DNA from: DASRFA01 sp035651755
GTDB lineage: Bacteria; Desulfobacterota; Binatia; UBA12015
DNA: 64,000 nucleotides
Reading direction: 5' to 3'
NCBI GenBank assembly: GCA_035651755.1
Contig: DASRFA010000047.1
Span: 1-64,000, forward strand
Part shown: one piece after another, positions 60,993-64,000 of the stretch
Numbering within the stretch: position 1 is the stretch's first letter
Layout of the letters: every line of letters begins with the position of its first letter
Program-made: the position numbers and the translations under genes
The notes under the pieces: generated by a model
Databases searched by the model: none
Seen by the model: only the letters and a program-made list of their open reading frames with translations
What the model was told of the DNA's origin: nothing

Positions 60993-62069
60993 TTACTGCT
61001 CGGTCGACTTGTACTTGCCGTTGGTGCCGGCGCCGAACTGGCCGACGGCCTGGCCGTACGTCACGTAGATGAACCGGCCGGTGTTGCCGCCGATCCCAGG
61101 CGTGAAGTTGGTCATCCGGAAGATGCCGGCCGTGAGCCCCGACACGGTTCCCGGGATGAAGTTGCCGGTGCCGGGGATCAGGGAGTTGAACTCGGCGCAG
61201 GCCACGCGCACGTTCGGCAGCGAGGTCGCGGCCTCGGTGTTGTCGTAGAAGACCGCGTCCGTCTGGATCGTGCTGGAGTTCGGGCCGACCTCGATGCCGG
61301 ACGTCGGACCGCTGCCGCCCTTCTCCTTGAGCGACAGGACGACGACCGCCGAGAGGTCGAGGGTCTCGGGGTTGAACGTCTGGATGTCGATCGCCGGAGG
61401 CGTGATCTTCGGCAGGATCGTGTGGCAGTCGAAGTTCGGATCGCTGAAGCGAGCGACGAAGCGCTCGAACGGATCGGCCGGGCAGTCCGGGTTCAGGACG
61501 GCGAACAGCTCGGTGTTCAGGCCGAGTCCGATGGCATCCGCGCCGAGCGCAGCGCCGGACTCGAGGTCCGCGAGGGTGTAGCTGCCGACGATCGCGTTAT
61601 CGATCGGGAGATTGCCCTCGAAGGACGAGTCCGCGCAGACCTCGCCCGTCGAGTACGCCGTCACGACGACGAAGCCGCGCTGCCCGCTCAGGTCGATCTC
61701 GGGGCCGAAAGGATTGTTGCCGGCGTCGATCGAGCGGACGTCGGTCGGGTCGACAACGACCGTATCGTTGAGGGTCAAGCAAACGTTGACGTCCGCCAGG
61801 TGGCGGCAATCCTCGCCCCAGTACGCCCAGTGGGTCGTCACCGCCGGGATGAACCGATCCGGATCGGACGTCGGGGAGACGCCCGCGATGTTGCTGACCA
61901 GCAGGAAGCTGACCCGGCCCTCCTGGGCGTTGAACGGCATCACCAGCGCGTTCGCCGGCTGGGTGTAGCTCGTGAACGGATCGTCCGGAGTGGCGAAACT
62001 CGTGCCGGCGCTGAACATCCCGACGGCCAACGCCACCGCGGCCACCCCTAGCTGCCGAAATCCTTTCAT
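60993..62069 (-). CDS. Secreted protein of unknown function
   Basis: A 358-residue protein with a clear signal peptide (about 1-26, ending GTSFA). The mature protein is beta-rich and Asn/Thr/Gly-rich, with about six Cys that could form disulfides and a C-terminal region with FIPGTVSGLTAGIFRM. No family is recognised. GAGGGG stands before the ATG. It has its own terminator downstream and a 300-base AT-richer region upstream, so it is probably a single-gene unit. Base and amino-acid use differ from the Arg/Ala-rich neighbours, as expected for a surface protein. Confidence 0.8.
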   Translation of the reverse strand: MKGFRQLGVAAVALAVGMFSAGTSFATPDDPFTSYTQPANALVMPFNAQEGRVSFLLVSNIAGVSPTSDPDRFIPAVTTHWAYWGEDCRHLADVNVCLTLNDTVVVDPTDVRSIDAGNNPFGPEIDLSGQRGFVVVTAYSTGEVCADSSFEGNLPIDNAIVGSYTLADLESGAALGADAIGLGLNTELFAVLNPDCPADPFERFVARFSDPNFDCHTILPKITPPAIDIQTFNPETLDLSAVVVLSLKEKGGSGPTSGIEVGPNSSTIQTDAVFYDNTEAATSLPNVRVACAEFNSLIPGTGNFIPGTVSGLTAGIFRMTNFTPGIGGNTGRFIYVTYGQAVGQFGAGTNGKYKSTEQ

Positions 62070-62374
62070 AATCCCCTCTCTCCTTTCGCTGGACCGCTCA
62101 GAAGTTGAATTCATCTGGCCTCTTCAAACTACTTGGCAGACGTCAACACGAGCCGATTGAACTCAAATCTTGGCCTACGCATCCTCTGTTTCGGGCGCTC
62201 GTCCACTAAGTGCCCGCGCCGCGAAATCCCCCAAATCGCCGACTCGTCCCCCAAACCCGACAGAGGGAAGGCTACTGCAGTAGCGTACGTACCCCCGTCG
62301 AGTCAACCGAACCCCCAGAAATTGCGCCGTCCGGAAGGCCGGCCGGCGGGCCTCCCGCCCTCCTCGCCCGTTCC
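62070..62374. other. Upstream region of the secreted-protein gene
   Basis: No gene is seen. The first 180 bases are richer in A and T than the surroundings and should hold the promoter, but no convincing -35/-10 pair stands out. A perfect 12-base palindrome CTACTGCAGTAG followed by CGTACGTAC lies near 62272-62292. Confidence 0.4.
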
Positions 62375-62830
62375 TCATCCGCGGAGCTGAATGTACCAGC
62401 GGCCATCGCGCCGGACCCACTGCTGGGAATCCTGGAGCTCCTTGCGAATCATCGTCGTGCCCCCGCGTGGACTCAAGACGGGGATCACGACGTCCATCTT
62501 CGCCTTCACCGAGCCGCTGCCGTCCGCGACGTCGGTCGACAGCACCTCGAACCCCAGAACGTCCATCGTTTCCTTGCGCGGCCGAAGAAAGTCCTCGAGC
62601 TTCACGGTCTTGCGCGTCTCGGGGTCCAGCAGCCCCTCGTAGATCGCCGTCCACTGGCGCTTCTGCTTGAGCTCCAGGTACTGACGGGCGCGCTCCTTCA
62701 GGTCCTCCTTCGGGTCTGCGCTACGACACGCGCTCGCGACGACCGCCGCGAGCGCCAAGGCCGCGAGGCCGCCGGCGGCGATGCGCCGCGCGGACTCGGC
62801 CTGGAACGGCGCCCGGGGGGCGCTTCGCAT
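62375..62830 (-). CDS. Small lipoprotein, NTF2-like
   Basis: A 151-residue protein with a signal peptide and lipobox (VVASAC). The mature part reads EDLKERARQYLELKQKRQWTAIYEGLLDPETRK and ends QQWVRRDGRWYIQL, a DUF4878/NTF2-like pattern. It begins 13 bases after the ABC ATPase stop, so it is probably co-transcribed with it. Function is unknown. Confidence 0.75.
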   Translation of the reverse strand: MRSAPRAPFQAESARRIAAGGLAALALAAVVASACRSADPKEDLKERARQYLELKQKRQWTAIYEGLLDPETRKTVKLEDFLRPRKETMDVLGFEVLSTDVADGSGSVKAKMDVVIPVLSPRGGTTMIRKELQDSQQWVRRDGRWYIQLRG

Positions 62831-62843
62831 GGCCGGCGCTCCT

Positions 62844-64000
62844 CTACGCACGGCCATCCTCCGCCGCCGCCGGCTGCCTGCCCGGCTCGACATCGTCACG
62901 CCAGACATGAGGCAGCCGACACACCCCCCAATCCGCTTTCGAGTTCACGATCGAAAACGGCGCCTCCCCCTCCTTCACCTCCAGCATCGTGAGCGGCCGA
63001 CGATTGTCGATCGTCGCCACGTTGAAATGATAGCTGCCGCCGAGCAGCCCGAGCGACGGAAAATGTAGGGCCACGTAGAACCGGTCGCCGCCCAGCGACC
63101 GCGTCGCCGCCCCGTCGAGCTCGGTGGAGCCGCAATAGCACACCAGGCCGTCGCTGCGAACGATTCCGACCGCGACCCCGGGCTCGACGTCGGCGTCGGG
63201 GTCGCGCTCGAGCCAGACCTCGACGGTCGCCGGCTCACCGGTTTCGATGCGCCGCAGCGGTCGGCCCTGGCCGTCGACGGCTCGAACGGCGGTCACGCGC
63301 ACCATCGGGCGCGCCTCCGACGACGCGAGACCGGAGCGCTGCGCGATCATCCGGCCGCGCGTCCGATCCGCGTAGGCATCGCAGACGTCGGCGGCGGGGC
63401 CGTACGCGACGACGCGCCCGTGATCGAGCCAGAGAGCGCGATCGCAGAGCTTCTTCACCTGGTAGAGGTTGTGCGAGCAGAAGAGGAGCGTTCCGCCGTC
63501 CGCGAGGAAGCGGAGGATCTTGTCCGTGCACTTCGCCTGGAATCGCTGGTCGCCGACGGCGAGCGCCTCGTCGATGACGAGGACGTCGGGGTCCGCGGCG
63601 GTGGCGAGGGAGAACGCGAGGCGAAGGAACATGCCCGACGAGTAGGTCCGCATCGGCTGCTCGATGAACTCGCCGAGCTCCGAGAACGCGACGATGTCGT
63701 CGGCGCGACGCGCGAGGTCGTCGCGCGTCATCCCCTGCGCGGCGCCCGCCAGAAAGATGTTCTCGCGACCGGTGAACTCGCCGTGGAATCCGGCGCCGAG
63801 CTCGAGGATCGAGCCGATGCGGCCGGTGACTTCGATCCGGCCCGTCGTGGGAACCGACGCCCGGGCGACCATCGCGAGCAGCGTGCTCTTCCCCGCGCCG
63901 TTGTCGCCGACCAGGCCGAGCGCGGTGCCGGGTTCTATTTCGAACGAGGCGTCCTCGACCGCCCAGAACGTGGTATGGCGGGTCCGACCGTCCACCCACT
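62844..64000 (-). CDS. Polysaccharide-export ABC ATPase (Wzt/TagH-like), N-terminus cut by window
   Basis: At least 383 residues; the start lies beyond the window end. The visible part has Walker A GDNGAGKST, FTGRENIFLAGA, signature YSSGMFLRLAFSLA, Walker B VLVIDEALAVGD and FCSHNLYQVKKLCDRALWLDHGRV. This is the set typical of O-antigen, teichoic-acid and capsule exporters. A C-terminal Wzt-type beta domain of about 150 residues (from RVTAVRAVDGQGRP) probably recognises the glycan. A Wzm-type permease should be encoded upstream, outside the window. It fits the glycan genes at 46-60 kb. Confidence 0.92.
   Translation of the reverse strand, partial: WVDGRTRHTTFWAVEDASFEIEPGTALGLVGDNGAGKSTLLAMVARASVPTTGRIEVTGRIGSILELGAGFHGEFTGRENIFLAGAAQGMTRDDLARRADDIVAFSELGEFIEQPMRTYSSGMFLRLAFSLATAADPDVLVIDEALAVGDQRFQAKCTDKILRFLADGGTLLFCSHNLYQVKKLCDRALWLDHGRVVAYGPAADVCDAYADRTRGRMIAQRSGLASSEARPMVRVTAVRAVDGQGRPLRRIETGEPATVEVWLERDPDADVEPGVAVGIVRSDGLVCYCGSTELDGAATRSLGGDRFYVALHFPSLGLLGGSYHFNVATIDNRRPLTMLEVKEGEAPFSIVNSKADWGVCRLPHVWRDDVEPGRQPAAAEDGRA

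Noticed and set aside
1..64000. CRISPR arrays, rRNA genes and insertion sequences
   Set aside because: I looked for regularly spaced direct repeats, rRNA-like stretches and transposase frames with terminal inverted repeats and found none.

Overview
The window is one contiguous piece of a high-GC bacterial chromosome, roughly 65-70% by eye. It is densely coded, with many GTG starts and with ATGA or GTGA four-base stop/start overlaps at eleven gene junctions. Gene content includes a DUF1329 protein with an MMPL-type RND transporter and a YCF48 lipoprotein, Gld-like ABC genes, sigma-54 regulation, Tat and lipoprotein signals, and a family 5 uracil-DNA glycosylase. This suggests a diderm Gram-negative of a delta-proteobacterial, Binatota or Myxococcota-like lineage. 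The phylum is an inference; no rRNA gene is present.

Layout. Bases 1-1203 hold no convincing gene, only the 5' half of a tRNA-Arg(UCG). Bases 1204-7745 are a tight minus-strand operon with a promoter at its head: subtilase, chymotrypsin-like zymogen, second trypsin-like protease, SGNH esterase, nitrilase-fold enzyme, and a 91-residue helical protein. None of the enzymes has an export signal. I consider this the most likely undescribed system. Bases 7872-10903 carry a peptidoglycan pair (Tat-exported M15/DUF882 endopeptidase and YcbB-type L,D-transpeptidase). Bases 11109-23351 are metabolic and surface genes: two SDRs, cysS, acs, a CocE-type lipoprotein hydrolase, a beta-roll protein with an S74 auto-processing domain, and a GH57/DUF3536 glycosidase.

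Bases 23598-35867 are a minus-strand lipid-type cluster: a small lipoprotein, a YCF48 lipoprotein, an RND transporter with an inserted PDZ-like domain, an ABC ATPase, a fused GldF-GldG, a DUF4340 protein, a DUF1329 protein, a thiolase-fold/DUF35 fusion and an acyl-CoA dehydrogenase. Divergent from it at 36125 is a sigma-54 activator with a degenerate receiver domain, directly behind a consensus -24/-12 promoter. Bases 37552-44796 include a divergent DnaA and an operon of a lipoprotein, a secreted protein, a matrixin metalloprotease, an OB-fold membrane protein and an FAD oxidoreductase.

Bases 45425-60796 are one long, translationally coupled minus-strand glycan operon: a BNR-propeller lipoprotein, a PMT-like membrane protein, a FabH-like enzyme, a YfhO-like giant membrane protein, a tandem methyltransferase, four glycosyltransferases, an unrecognised Tat-type protein, an initiating sugar-phosphate transferase, and a DNA-repair glycosylase at the end. 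Beyond it lie a secreted protein, a lipoprotein and a Wzt-type polysaccharide-export ATPase cut by the window edge. Five copies of a multi-hairpin intergenic repeat lie at four sites; three of the sites are downstream of gene ends.
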